64,000 nt of DNA. Origin: Hydractinia symbiolongicarpus. Its lineage: Eukaryota > Cnidaria > Hydrozoa > Anthoathecata > Hydractiniidae. Under the pieces are notes generated by a model, which ran no database searches, was not told the DNA's origin, and saw nothing but the letters and a program-made list of their open reading frames with translations. A program made the position numbers and the translations under genes. The DNA is taken from positions 620,001 through 684,000 of the forward strand of contig NC_079885.1 of the NCBI RefSeq assembly GCF_029227915.1, read 5' to 3'. Below are positions 35,375-48,387 of the stretch, one piece after another; the first letter of the stretch is position 1, and every line of letters begins with the position of its first letter.

Positions 35375-36995
35375 TTTCTTTGTATACTTTTGACTATACG
35401 GGCCGAGTCCAGGATTTACGGGAAATCACGGATTTTCGTTTGCCGGCGATTAAACTTCTTTTATTCAGCGTCTCATCAAAAATGAAAACATTTTTAAAAA
35501 CTACAAGTCTCATGGGCTTTAGTGGTGAAATAATAATTTAAAAAATCGTTCGGGAAATGAGTTTACACCCTGGGTACTTTCTTATTATACTTTTGACTAT
35601 ACGGGCCGAGTCCGGGATTTACGGGAAATCGCAGGTTTTCGTTTGCCGGCGATTAAACTTCTTTCATTCAGCGTCTCATCAAAAATGAAAACATTTTTGA
35701 AAACTACAAGTCTCATGCGTTTTAGTGGTGAAAATATAATTTAAAAAATCGTTCGGGAAATGAGTTTACTCCCTGGGTACTTTCTTTGTATACTTTTGAC
35801 TATACGGGCCGAGTCCGGGATTTACGGGAAGTCGCGGGTTTTCGTTTGCCGGCGATTAAACTTCTTTTATTCAGCGTCTCAGCAAAAATGAAAACATTTT
35901 TAAAAACTACAAGTCTCATGCGTTTTAGTGGTGAAAAAATAATTTAAAAAATCGTTCGGGAAATGAGTTTATTCCCTGGATACTTCCTTTGTATACTTTT
36001 GACTATACGGCCAAGCCGGGATTTACGGGAAATCGCGGGTTTTCGTTTACCGGCGATTAAACTTCTTTTATTCAGCGTCTCATCAAAAATGAAAACATTT
36101 TTAAAAACTACAAGTCTTATGCGTTTTAGTGGTGAAAAAATAATTTAAAAAATCGTTCGGGAAATGAGTTTACTCCCTGGGTACTTTCTTTGTATACTTT
36201 TGACTATACGGGCCAAGCCGGGATTTACGGGAAATCGCGGGTTTTCGTTTGCCGGCGATTAAACTTCTTTTATTCAGCGTCTCATCAAAAATGAAAACAT
36301 TTTTAAAAACTACAAGTCTTATGCGTTTTAGTGGTGAAAAAATAATTTAAAAAATCGTTCTGGAAATGAGTTTACTCACAGGGTACTTTCTTTGTATACA
36401 TTCGACTATACGGGCCAAGCCCCGGATTTACGGGAAAACGCGGGATTTCGTTTGCCGGCAATTAGACCTTTTTCATTAAGCGTCTCATCAAAAATGAAAA
36501 CATTTTTGAAAACTACAAGTCTCATGCGTTTTAGTGGTGAAAAAATAAATTTAAAAAATCGTTCGGGAAATGAGTTTACTCCCTGGGTACTTTCTTTGTA
36601 TACATTTGACTATACGGGCCGAGTCCGGGATTTACGGGAAATCGTGGATTTTCGTTTGCCGGCCATTAAACTTCTTTTATTCAGCGTCCCATCAAATATG
36701 AAAATATTTTTGAAAACTACAAGTCTCATGCGTTTAGTGGTAAAAAAATAATATAAAAAATCGTTCGGGAAATGAGTTTACTCCCTGGGTACTTTCTTTT
36801 TATACTTTTGACTATACGGGCCAAGCCCGGGATTTACGGGAAATCGCGGGTTTTCGTTTGCCGGCGATTAAACTTCTTTTATTCAGCGTCTCATCAAAAA
36901 TGAAAACATTTTTAAAAACTACAAGTCTTATGCGTTTTAGTGGTGAAAAAATAATTTAAAAAATCGTTCTGGAAATGAGTTTACTCACAGGGTAC
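35375..36995 (-). repeat. Block X, inner right-arm copy (8 monomers)
   Basis: On the - strand from 36995 downward the classes are: CCCTGTGAG with GTATAAAAAG end, ACCACTAAACG (202), 204-bp CTTAATG class, CCCTGTGAG, CGGCTTGG, GTATCC with GCTGAGACG and GACTTCCCG, TTATATTTTCACC with TAATAAG end, and GGGTG with GCCCATGAG. The order is that of 19900-21521 in the left arm. A second right-arm copy lies 15223 bp away at 50598-52218. Confidence 0.87.
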
Positions 36996-39900
36996 TTTCT
37001 TTGTATACATTCGACTATACGGGCCAAGCCCCGGATTTACGGGAAAACGCGTGATTTCGTTTGCCGGCGATTAAACCTCTTTCATTAATCGTCTCATCAA
37101 AAATGAAAACATTTTTGAAAACTATAAGTCTCATGCGTTTTAGTGGTGAAAAAATAAATTTAAAAAATCGTTCGGGAAATGAGTTTACTCCCTGGGTACT
37201 TTCTTTGTATACATTTGACTATACGGGCCGAGTCCGGGATTTACGGGAAATTGAGGATTTTCGTTTGCCGGCGATTAAACTTCTTTTATTCAGCGTCCCA
37301 TCAAATATGAAAATATTTTTGAAAACTACAAGTCTCATGCGTTTAGTGGTAAAAAAATAATATAAAAAATCGTTCGGGAAATGAGTTTACTCCCTGGGTA
37401 CTTTCTTTTTATACTTTTGACTATACGGGCCAAGCCCGGGATTTACGGGAAATCGCGGGTTTTCGTTTGCCGGCGATTAAACTTCTTTTATTCTGCGTCT
37501 CATCAAAAATGAAAACATTTTTAAAAACTACAAGTCTTATGCGTTTTAGTGGTGAAAAAATAATTTAAAAAATCGTTCTGGAAATGAGTTTACTCACAGG
37601 GTACTTTCTTTGTATACATTCGACTATACGGGCCAAGCCCGGGATTTACGGGAAATCGCGGGTTTTCGTTTTCCGGCGATTAAACCTCTTTCATTAAGCG
37701 TCTCATCAAAAATGAAAACATTTTTGAAAACTACAAGTCTCATGCGTTTTAGTGGTGAAAAAAAAATTTAAAAAATCGTTCGGGAAATGAGTTTACTCCC
37801 TGGGTACTTTCTTTGTATACTTTTGACTATACGGGCCGAGTCCGGGATTTACGGGAAATCGCAGGTTTTCGTTTGCCGGCGATTAAACTGCTTTTATTCA
37901 GCGTCTCATCAAAAATGAAAACATTCTTAAAAACAACAAGTCTCATGCGTTTTAGTGGTGAAATAATAATTTAAAAAATCGTTTGGGAAATGAGTTTACA
38001 CCCTGGGTACTTTCTTTGTATACTTTTGACTATACGGGCCGAGTCCAGGATTTACGGGAAATCGCAGGTTTTCGTTTGCCGGCGATTAAACTTCTTTTAT
38101 TCTGCGTCTCATCAAATATGAAAATATTTTTGAAAACTACAAGTCTCATGCGTTTAGTGGTAAAAAAACAATATAAAAAATCGTTCGGGAAATGAGTTTA
38201 CTCCCTGGGTACTTTCTTTTTATACTTTTGACTATACGGGCCAAGCCCGGGATTTACGGGAAATCGCGGGTTTTCGTTTGCCGGCGATTAAACTTCTTTT
38301 ATTCTGCGTCTCATCAAAAATGAAAACATTTTTAAAAACTACAAGTCTTATGCGTTTTAGTGGTGAAAAAATAATTTAAAAAATCGTTCTGGAAATGAGT
38401 TTACTCACAGGGTACTTTCTTTGTATACATTCGACTATACGGGCCAAGCCCGGGATTTACGGGAAATCGCGGGTTTTCGTTTTCCGGCGATTAAACCTCT
38501 TTCATTAAGCGTCTCATCAAAAATGAAAACATTTTTGAAAACTACAAGTCTCATGCGTTTTAGTGGTGAAAAAAAAATTTAAAAAATCGTTCGGGAAATG
38601 AGTTTACTCCCTGGGTACTTTCTTTGTATACTTTTGACTATACGGGCCGAGTCCGGGATTTACGGGAAATCGCAGGTTTTCGTTTGCCGGCGATTAAACT
38701 GCTTTTATTCAGCGTCTCATCAAAAATGAAAACATTCTTAAAAACAACAAGTCTCATGCGTTTTAGTGGTGAAATAATAATTTAAAAAATCGTTTGGGAA
38801 ATGAGTTTACACCCTGGGTACTTTCTTTGTATACTTTTGACTATACGGGCCGAGTCCAGGATTTACGGGAAATCGCAGGTTTTCGTTTGCCGGCGATTAA
38901 ACTTCTTTTATTCTGCGTCTCATCAAATATGAAAATATTTTTGAAAACTACAAGTCTCATGCGTTTAGTGGTAAAAAAACAATATAAAAAATCGTTCGGG
39001 AAATGAGTTTACTCCCTGGGTACTTTCTTTTTATACTTTTGACTATACGGGCCGAGCCCGGGATTTACGGGAAATCGCGGGTTTTCGTTTGCCGGCGATT
39101 AAACTTCTTTTATTCAGCGTCTCATCAAAAATGAAAACATTTTTAAAAACTACAAGTCTTATGCGTTTTAGTGGTGAAAAAATAATTTAAAAAATCGTTC
39201 TGGAAATGAGTTTACTCACAGGGTACTTTCTTTGTATACATTCGACTATACGGGCCAAGCCCCGGATTTACGGGAAAACGCGGGATTTCGTTTGCCGGCG
39301 ATTAAACCTCTTTCATTAAGCGTCTCATCAAAAATGAAAACATTTTTGAAAACTATAAGTCTCATGCGTTTTAGTGGTGAAAAAATAAATTTAAAAAATC
39401 GTTCGGGAAATGAGTTTACTCCCTGGGTACTTTCTTTGTATACATTTGACTATACGGGCCGAGTCCGGGATTTACGGGAAATCGCGGATTTTCGTTTCCC
39501 GGCGATTAAACTTCTTTTATTCAGCGTCCCATCAAATATGAAAATATTTTTGAAAACTACAAGTCTCATGCGTTTAGTGGTAAAAAAATAATATAAAAAA
39601 TCGTTCGGGAAATGAGTTTACTCCCTGGGTACTTTCTTTTTATACTTTTGACTATACGGGCCAAGCCCGGGATTTACGGGAAATCGCGGGTTTTCGTTTG
39701 CCGGCGATTAAACTTCTTTTATTCTGCGTCTCATCAAAAATGAAAACATTTTTAAAAACTACAAGTCTTATGCGTTTTAGTGGTGAAAAAATAATTTAAA
39801 AAATCGTTCTGGAAATGAGTTTACTCACAGGGTACTTTCTTTGTATACATTCGACTATACGGGCCAAGCCCGGGATTTACGGGAAATCGCGGGTTTTCGT

Positions 39901-40444
39901 TTTCCGGCGATTAAACCTCTTTCATTAAGCGTCTCATCAAAAATGAAAACATTTTTGAAAACTACAAGTCTCATGCGTTTTAGTGGTGAAAAAAAAATTT
40001 AAGAAATCGTTCGGGAAATGAGTTTACTCCCTGGGTACTTTCTTTGTATACTTTTGACTATACGGGCCGAGTCCGGGATTTACGGGAAATCGCAGGTTTT
40101 CGTTTGCCGGCGATTAAACTGCTTTTATTCAGCGTCTCATCAAAAATGAAAACATTCTTAAAAACAACAAGTCTCATGCGTTTTAGTGGTGAAATAATAA
40201 TTTAAAAAATCGTTTGGGAAATGAGTTTACACCCTGGGTACTTTCTTTGTATACTTTTGACTATACGGGCCGAGTCCAGGATTTACGGGAAATCGCAGGT
40301 TTTCGTTTGCCGGCGATTAAACTTCTTTTATTCAGCGTCTCATCGAAAATGAAAACATTTTTAAAAACTACAAGTCTTATGCGTTTTAGTGGTGAAAAAG
40401 TAATTTAAAAAATCGTTCGGGAAATGAGTTTACTCCCTGGGTAC
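36387..40444 (-). repeat. 609/811-bp HOR cluster, right arm
   Basis: Units are 36387-36995 and 36996-37604 (609 bp; 204+202+203), 37605-38415 and 38416-39226 (811 bp), 39227-39835 (609 bp), then a partial unit to 40444. The two 811-bp copies are nearly identical over 37402-39023, sharing AAAACAACAAGTCTC and AAAAAAACAATATAAAAAAT. They parallel the 609/811-bp cluster at 17263-20508 but are not the same arrangement. Confidence 0.88.
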
Positions 40445-41640
40445 TTTCTTTGTATACTTTTGACAATACGGGCCAAGCCGGGATTTACGGGAAATCGCGG
40501 GTTTTCTTTTATTCAGCGTCTCATCAAAAATGAAAACATTTTTAAAAACTACAAGTCTTATGCGTTTTAATGGTGAAAAAATAATTTAAAAAATCATTCT
40601 GGAAATGAGTTTACTCCCTGGGTACTTTCTTTGTATACTTTTGACTATACGGGCCGAGTCCGGGATTTACAGGAAATCGCAGGTTTTCGTTTGCCGGCGA
40701 TTAAACTGCTTTTATTCAGCGTCTCATCAAAAATGAAAACATTCTTGAAAACTACAAGTCTCATGCGTTTTAGTGGTGAAATAATAATATAAAAAATCGT
40801 TTGGGAAATGAGTTTACTCCCTGGGTACTTTCTTTGTATACTTTTGACTATACAGGCTGAGTCCAGGATTTACGGGAAATCGCAGGTTTTCGTTTGCCGG
40901 CGATTAAACTTCTTTTATTCACCGTCTCATCAAAAATGAAAACATTTTTAAAAACTACAAGTCTCATGCGTTTTAGTGCTGAAAAAATAATTTAAAAAAT
41001 CGTTCGGGAAATGAGTTTACTCCATGGGTACTTTCTTTGTATACTTTTGACTATGCGGGCCGAGTCTGGGGTTTACGGGAAATGGCGGGTTTTCGTTTGC
41101 CGGCGATTAACCGTCTTTTATTCAGCGTCTCATCAAAAATGAAAACATTTTTGAAAACTACAAGTGTCATGCGTTTTAGTGGTGAAAAAATAATTTAAAA
41201 AATCGTTCGGGAAATGAGTTTACTCCCTGGGTACTTTCTTTGTATACTTTTGATTATATGGGCCGAGTCCAGGGTTTACGGGAAATGGCGGGTTTTCGTT
41301 TGCCGGCGATTAAACTTCTTTTATTCAGCGTCTCATCAAAAATGAAAACATTTTTAAAAACTACAAGTCTCATGCGTTTTAGTGGTGAAATAATAATTTA
41401 AAAAATCGTTTGGGAAATGAGTTTACACCCTGGGTACTTTCTTTGTATACTTTTGACTATACGGGCCGAGTCCAGGATTTACGGGAAATCGCAGGTTTTC
41501 GTTTGCCGGCGATTAAACTTCTTTTAGTCAGCGTCTCATCGAAAATGAAAACATTTTTAAAAACTACAAGTCTCATGCGTTTTAGTGGTGAAAAAGTAAT
41601 TTAAAAAATCGTTCGGGAAATGAGTTTACTTCCTGGGTAC
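40445..41640 (-). repeat. Block H hexamer copy 1, 1196 bp
   Basis: Monomers end at 40625 (181 bp), 40828, 41031, 41234, 41437 and 41640. The 181-bp member shares the private set GACAATACGGG, TTTTAATGGTG and AAATCATTCTGG with the members at 43221, 44417 and 45612, so all four hexamers share a recent ancestor. Confidence 0.9.
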
Positions 41641-43220
41641 TTTCTTTGTATACTTTTGACTATACGGGCCAAGCCGGGATTTACGGGAAATGGCGGGTTT
41701 TCTTTTATTCAGCGTCTCATCAAAAATGAAAACATTTTTAAAAACTACAAGTCTCATGCGTTTTAGTGGTGAAATAATAATTTAAAAAATCGTTTGGGAA
41801 ATGAGTTTACACCCTGGGTACTTTCTTTGTATACTTTTGACTATACGGGCCGAGTCCAGGATTTACGGGAAATCGCAGGTTTTCGTTTGCCGGCGATTAA
41901 ACTTCTTTTAGTCAGCGTCTCATCGAAAATGAAAACATTTTTAAAAACTACAAGTCTCATGCGTTTTATTGGTGAAAAAGTAATTTAAAAAATCGTTCGG
42001 AAAATGAGTTTACTTCCTGGGTACTTTCTTTGTATACTTTTGACTATACGCGCCAAGCCGGGATTTACGGGAAATCGCGGGTTTTCTTTTATTCAGCGTC
42101 TCTTCAAAAATGAAAACATTTTTAAAAACTACAAGTCTTATGCGTTTTAGTGGTGAAAAAGTAATTTAAAAAATCGTTCTGGAAATGAGTTTACTCCCTG
42201 GGTACTTTCTTTGTATACTTTTGACTATACGGGCCGAGTCCGGGATTTACGGGAAATCGCAGGTTTTCGTTTGCCGGCGATTAAACTGCTTTTATTCGGC
42301 GTCTCATCAAAAATGAAAACATTCTTGAAAACTACAAGTCTCATGCGTTTTAGTGGTGAAATAATAATTTAAAAAATCGTTTGGGAAATGAGTTTACTCC
42401 ATGGGTACTTTCTTTGTATACTTTTGACTATGCGGGCCGAGTATGAGGTTTACGGGAAATGGTGGGTTTTCGTTTGCGGGCGATTAAACGTCTTTTATTC
42501 AGCGTCTCATCAAAAATGAAAACATGTTTGAAAACTACAAGTGTCATGCGTTTTAGTGGTGAAAAAATAATTTAAAAAATCGTTCGGGAAATGAGTTTAC
42601 TCCCTGGGTACTTTCTTTGTATACTTTTGATTATACGGGCCGAGTCCAGGGTTTACGGGAATTGGCAGGTTTTCGTTTGCCGGCGATTAAACTTCTTTTA
42701 TTCAGCGTCTTATCAAAAATGAAAACATTTTTAAAAACTACAAGTCTCATGGGCTTTAGTGGTGAAAAAAAAATTTAAAAAATCGTTCGGGAAATGAGTT
42801 TACTCCCTGGGTACTTTCTTTGTATACTTTTGACTATACGGGCCGAGTCCGGGATTTACGGGAAATCGCAGGTTTTCGTTTGCCGGCAATTAAACTGCTT
42901 TTATTCAGCGTCTCATCAAAAATGAAAACATTCTTAAAAACAACAAGTCTCATGCGTTTTAGTGGTGAAATAATAATTTAAAAAATCGTTTGGGAAATGA
43001 GTTTACACCCTGGGTACTTTCTTTGTATACTTTTGACTATACGGGCCGAGTCCAGGATTTACGGGAAATCGCAGGTTTTCGTTTGCCGGCGATTAAACTT
43101 CTTTTATTCAGCGTCTCATCGAAAATGAAAACATTTTTAAAAACTACAAGTCTTATGCGTTTTAGTGGTGAAAAAGTAATTTAAAAAATCGTTCGGGAAA
43201 TGAGTTTACTCCCTGGGTAC
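41641..43220 (-). repeat. 1580-bp octamer between hexamers
   Basis: Monomers end at 41821 (181), 42024, 42205 (181), 42408, 42611, 42814, 43017 and 43220. Unusual variants TCTTTTAGTCAGCG, GAGTATGAGG, GGTGGGTTTTCG, TTTGCGGGCG and ACATGTTTG mark it. The stretch 41235-42750 recurs at 46605-48120 at an offset of exactly 5370 bp. Confidence 0.87.
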
Positions 43221-46200
43221 TTTCTTTGTATACTTTTGACAATACGGGCCAAGCCGGGATTTACGGGAAATCGCGGGTTTTCTTTTATTCAGCGTCTCAT
43301 CAAAAATGAAAACATTTTTAAAAACTACAAGTCTTATGCGTTTTAATGGTGAAAAAATAATTTAAAAAATCATTCTGGAAATGAGTTTACTCCCTGGGTA
43401 CTTTCTTTGTATACTTTTGACTATACGGGCCGAGTCCGGGATTTACAGGAAATCGCAGGTTTTCGTTTGCCGGCGATTAAACTGCTTTTATTCAGCGTCT
43501 CATCAAAAATGAAATCATTCTTGAAAACTACAAGTCTCATGCGTTTTAGTGGTGAAATAATAATTTAAAAAATCGTTTGGGAAATGAGTTTACTCCCTGG
43601 GTACTTTCTTTGTATACTTTTGACTATACGGGCCGAGTCCAGGATTTACGGGAAATCGCAGGTTTTCGTTTGCCGGCGATTAAACTTCTTTTATTCACCG
43701 TCTCATCAAAAATGAAAACATTTTTAAAAACTACAAGTCTCATGCGTTTTAGTGCTGAAAAAATAATTTAAAAAATCGTTCGGGAAATGAGTTTACTCCA
43801 TGGGTACTTTCTTTGTATACTTTTGACTATGCGGGCCGAGTCTGGGGTTTACGGGAAATGGCGGGTTTTCGTTTTCCGGCGATTAACCGTCTTTTATTCA
43901 GCGTCTCATCAAAAATGAAAACATTTTTGAAAACTACAAGTGTCATGCGTTTTAGTGGTGAAAAAATAATTTAAAAAATCGTTCGGGAAATGAGTTTACT
44001 CCCTGGGTACTTTCTTTGTATACTTTTGATTATACGGGCCGAGTCCAGGGTTTACGGGAAATGGCGGGTTTTCGTTTGCCGGCGATTAAACTTCTTTTAT
44101 TCAGCGTCTCATCAAAAATGAAAACATTTTTAAAAACTACAAGTCTCATGCGTTTTAGTGGTGAAATAATAATTTAAAAAATCGTTTGGGAAATGAGTTT
44201 ACACCCTGGGTACTTTCTTTGTATACTTTTGACTATACGGGCCGAGTCCAGGATTTACGGGAAATCGCAGGTTTTCGTTTGCCGGCGATTAAACTTCTTT
44301 TAGTCAGCGTCTCATCGAAAATGAAAACATTTTTAAAAACTACAAGTCTTATGCGTTTTATTGGTGAAAAAGTAATTTAAAAAATCGTTCGGGAAATGAG
44401 TTTACTCCCTGGGTACTTTCTTTGTATACTTTTGACAATACGGGCCAAGCCGGGATTTACGGGAAATCGCGGGTTTTCTTTTATTCAGCGTCTCATCAAA
44501 AATGAAAACATTTTTAAAAACTACAAGTCTTATGCGTTTTAATGGTGAAAAAATAATTTAAAAAATCATTCTGGAAATGAGTTTACTCCCTGGGTACTTT
44601 CTTTGTATACTTTTGACTATACGGGCCGAGTCCGGGATTTACAGGAAATCGCAGGTTTTCGTTTGCCGGCGATTAAACTGCTTTTATTCAGCGTCTCATC
44701 AAAAATGAAAACATTCTTGAAAACTACAAGTCTCATGCGTTTTAGTGGTGAAATAATAATTTAAAAAATCGTTTGGGAAATGAGTTTACTCCCTGGGTAC
44801 TTTCTTTGTATACTTTTGACTATACGGGCCGAGTCCAGGATTTACGGGAAATCGCAGGTTTTCGTTTGCCGGCGATTAAACTTCTTTTATTCACCGTCTC
44901 ATCAAAAATGAAAACATTTTTAAAAACTACAAGTCTCATGCGTTTTAGTGCTGAAAAAATAATTTAAAAAATCGTTCGGGAAATGAGTTTACTCCATGGG
45001 TACTTTCTTTGTATACTTATGACTATGCGGGCCGAGTCTGGGGTTTACGGGAAATGGCGGGTTTTCGTTTGCCCGCGATTAACCGTCTTTTATTCAGCGT
45101 CTCATCAAAAATGAAAACATTTTTGAAAACTACAAGTGTCATGCGTTTTAGTGGTGAAAAAATAATTTAAAAAATCGTTCGGGAAATGAGTTTACTCCCT
45201 GGGTACTTTCTTTGTATACTTTTGATTATACGGGCCGAGTCCAGGGTTTACGGGAAATGGCGGGTTTTCGTTTGCCGGCGATTAAACTTCTTTTATTCAG
45301 CGTCTCATCAAAAATGAAAACATTTTTAAAAACTACAAGTCTCATGCGTTTTAGTGGTGAAATAATAATTTAAAAAATCGTTTGGGAAATGAGTTTATAC
45401 CCTGGGTACTTTTTTTGTATACTTTTGACTATACGGGCCGAGTCCAGGATTTACGGGAAATCGCAGGTTTTCGTTTGCCGGCGATTAAACTTCTTTTAGT
45501 CAGCGTCTCATCGAAAATGAAAACATTTTTAAAACTACAAGTCTCATGCGTTTTAGTGGTGAAAAAGTAATTTAAAAAATCGTTCGGGAAATGAGTTTAC
45601 TCCCTGGGTACTTTCTTTGTATACTTTTGACAATACGGGCCAAGCCGGGATTTACGGGAAATCGCGGGTTTTCTTTTATTCAGCGTCTCATCAAAAATGA
45701 AAACATTTTTAAAAACTACAAGTCTTATGCGTTTTAATGGTGAAAAAATAATTTAAAAAATCATTCTGGAAATGAGTTTACTCCCTGGGTACTTTCTTTG
45801 TATACTTTTGACTATACGGGCCGAGTCCGGGATTTACAGGAAATCGCAGGTTTTCGTTTGCCGGCGATTAAACTGCTTTTATTCAGCGTCTCATCAAAAA
45901 TGAAAACATTCTTGAAAACTACAAGTCTCATGCGTTTTAGTGGTGAAATAATAATTTAAAAAATCGTTTGGGAAATGAGTTTACTCCCTGGGTACTTTCT
46001 TTGTATACTTTTGACTATACGGGCCGAGTCCAGGATTTACGGGAAATCGCAGGTTTTCGTTTGCCGGCGATTAAACTTCTTTTATTCACCGTCTCATCAA
46101 AAATGAAAACATTTTTAAAAACTACAAGTCTCATGCGTTTTAGTGCTGAAAAAATAATTTAAAAAATCGTTCGGGAAATGAGTTTACTCCATGGGTACTT

Positions 46201-47010
46201 TCTTTGTATACTTTTGACTATGCGGGCCGAGTCTGGGGTTTACGGGAAATGGCGGGTTTTCGTTTGCCGGCGATTAACCGTCTTTTATTCAGCGTCTCAT
46301 CAAAAATGAAAACATTTTTGAAAACTACAAGTGTCATGCGTTTTAGTGGTGAAAAAATAATTTAAAAAATCGTTCGGGAAATGAGTTTACTCCCTGGGTA
46401 CTTTCTTTGTATACTTTTGATTATACGGGCCGAGTCCAGGGTTTACGGGAAATGGCGGGTTTTCGTTTACCGGCGATTAAACTTCTTTTATTCAGCGTCT
46501 CATCAAAAATGAAAACATTTTTAAAAACTACAAGTCTCATGCGTTTTAGTGGTGAAATAATAATTTAAAAAATCGTTCGGGAAATGAGTTTACTCCCTGG
46601 GTACTTTCTTTGTATACTTTTGATTATACGGGCCGAGTCCAGGGTTTACGGGAAATGGCGGGTTTTCGTTTGCCGGCGATTAAACTTCTTTTATTCAGCG
46701 TCTCATCAAAAATGAAAACATTTTTAAAAACTACAAGTCTCATGCGTTTTAGTGGTGAAATAATAATTTAAAAAATCGTTTGGGAAATGAGTTTACACCC
46801 TGGGTACTTTCTTTGTATACTTTTGACTATACGGGCCGAGTCCAGGATTTACGGGAAATTGCAGGTTTTCGTTTGCCGGCGATTAAACTTCTTTTAGTCA
46901 GCGTCTCATCGAAAATGAAAACATTTTTAAAAACTACAAGTCTCATGCGTTTTAGTGGTGAAAAAGTAATTTAAAAAATCGTTCGGGAAATGAGTTTACT
47001 TCCTGGGTAC
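43221..47010 (-). repeat. Block H hexamers, tandem copies 2-4
   Basis: Copies are 43221-44416 (1196 bp), 44417-45611 (1195 bp, one A lost near 45530) and 45612-47010 (1399 bp, seven monomers). The seventh monomer in the last copy, 46402-46604, mixes the GATTATACGGG...CCAGGG class with a CGTTCGGG...TCCCTGG end, so it is an inserted hybrid. Substitutions between copies are few (for example TTTTCC for TTTGCC near 43873, GCCCGC near 45071). Confidence 0.9.
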
Positions 47011-48120
47011 TTTCTTTGTATACTTTTGACTATACGGGCCAAGCCGGGATTTACGGGAAATCGCGGGTTTTCTTTTATTCAGCGTCTCATCAAAAATGAA
47101 AACATTTTTAAAAACTACAAGTCTCATGCGTTTTAGTGGTGAAATAATAAATTAAAAAATCGTTTGGGAAATGAGTTTACACCCTGGGTACTTTCTTTGT
47201 ATACTTTTGACTATACGGGCCGAGTCCAGGATTTACGGGAAATCGCAGGTTTTCGTTTGCCGGCGATTAAACTTCTTTTAGTCAGCGTCTCATCGAAAAT
47301 GAAAACATTTTTAAAAACTACAAGTCTCATGCGTTTTATTGGTGAAAAAGTAATTTAAAAAATCGTTCGGGAAATGAGTTCACTTCCTGGGTACTTTCTT
47401 TGTATACTTTTGACTATACGGGCCAAGCCGGGATTTACGGGAAATCGCGGGTTTTCTTTTATTCAGCGTCTCATCAAAAATGAAAACATTTTTAAAAACT
47501 ACAAGTCTTATGCGTTTTAGTGGTGAAAAAATAATTTAAAAAATCGTTCTGGAAATGAGTTTACTCCCTGGGTACTTTCTTTGTATACTTTTGACTATAC
47601 GGGCCGAGTCCGGGATTTACGGGAAATCGCAGGTTTTCGTTTGCCGGCGATTAAACTGCTTTTATTCGGCGTCTCATCAAAAATGAAAACATTCTTGAAA
47701 ACTACAAGTCTCATGCGTTTTAGTGGTGAAATAATAATTTAAAAAATCGTTTGGGAAATGAGTTTACTCCATGGGTACTTTCTTTGTATACTTTTGACTA
47801 TGCGGGCCGAGTATGAGGTTTACGGGAAATGGTGGGTTTTCGTTTGCGGGCGATTAAACGTCTTTTATTCAGCGTCTCATCAAAAATGAAAACATGTTTG
47901 AAAACTACAAGTGTCATGCGTTTTAGTGGTGAAAAATTAATTTAAAAAATCGTTCGGGAAATGGGTTTACTCCCTGGGTACTTTCTTTGTATACTTTTGA
48001 TTATACGGGCCGAGTCCAGGGTTTACTGGAATTGGCAGGTTTTCGTTTGCCGGCGATTAAACTTCTTTTATTCAGCGTCTTATCAAAAATGAAAACATTT
48101 TTAAAAACTACAAGTCTCAT
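46605..48120 (-). repeat. Second copy of 41235-42750, offset 5370 bp
   Basis: The rare variants GAGTATGAGG, GGTGGGTTTTCG, TTTGCGGGCG, ACATGTTTG and TTTATTCGGCG all recur at the same relative places. The match ends at about 48110-48120, where 42743-42765 reads GGGCTTTAGTGG with a long A-run but 48120-48140 reads GCGTTTTAGTGG with AAAATATAAT. The offset equals the sum of one 2776-bp superunit, two hexamers and one extra monomer. Confidence 0.88.
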
Positions 48121-48387
48121 GCGTTTTAGTGGTGAAAATATAATTTAAAAAATCGTTCGGGAAATGAGTTTACTCCCTGGGTACTTTCTTTGTATACTTT
48201 TGACTATACGGGCCGAGTCCAGGGTTTACGGGAAATGGCGGGTTTTCGTTTGCCGGCGATTAAACTTCTTTTATTCAGCGTCTCATCAAAAATGAAAACA
48301 TTTTTAAAAACTACAAGTCTCATGGGCTTTAGTGGTGAAATAATAATTTAAAAAATCGTTCGGGAAATGAGTTTACACCCTGGGTAC

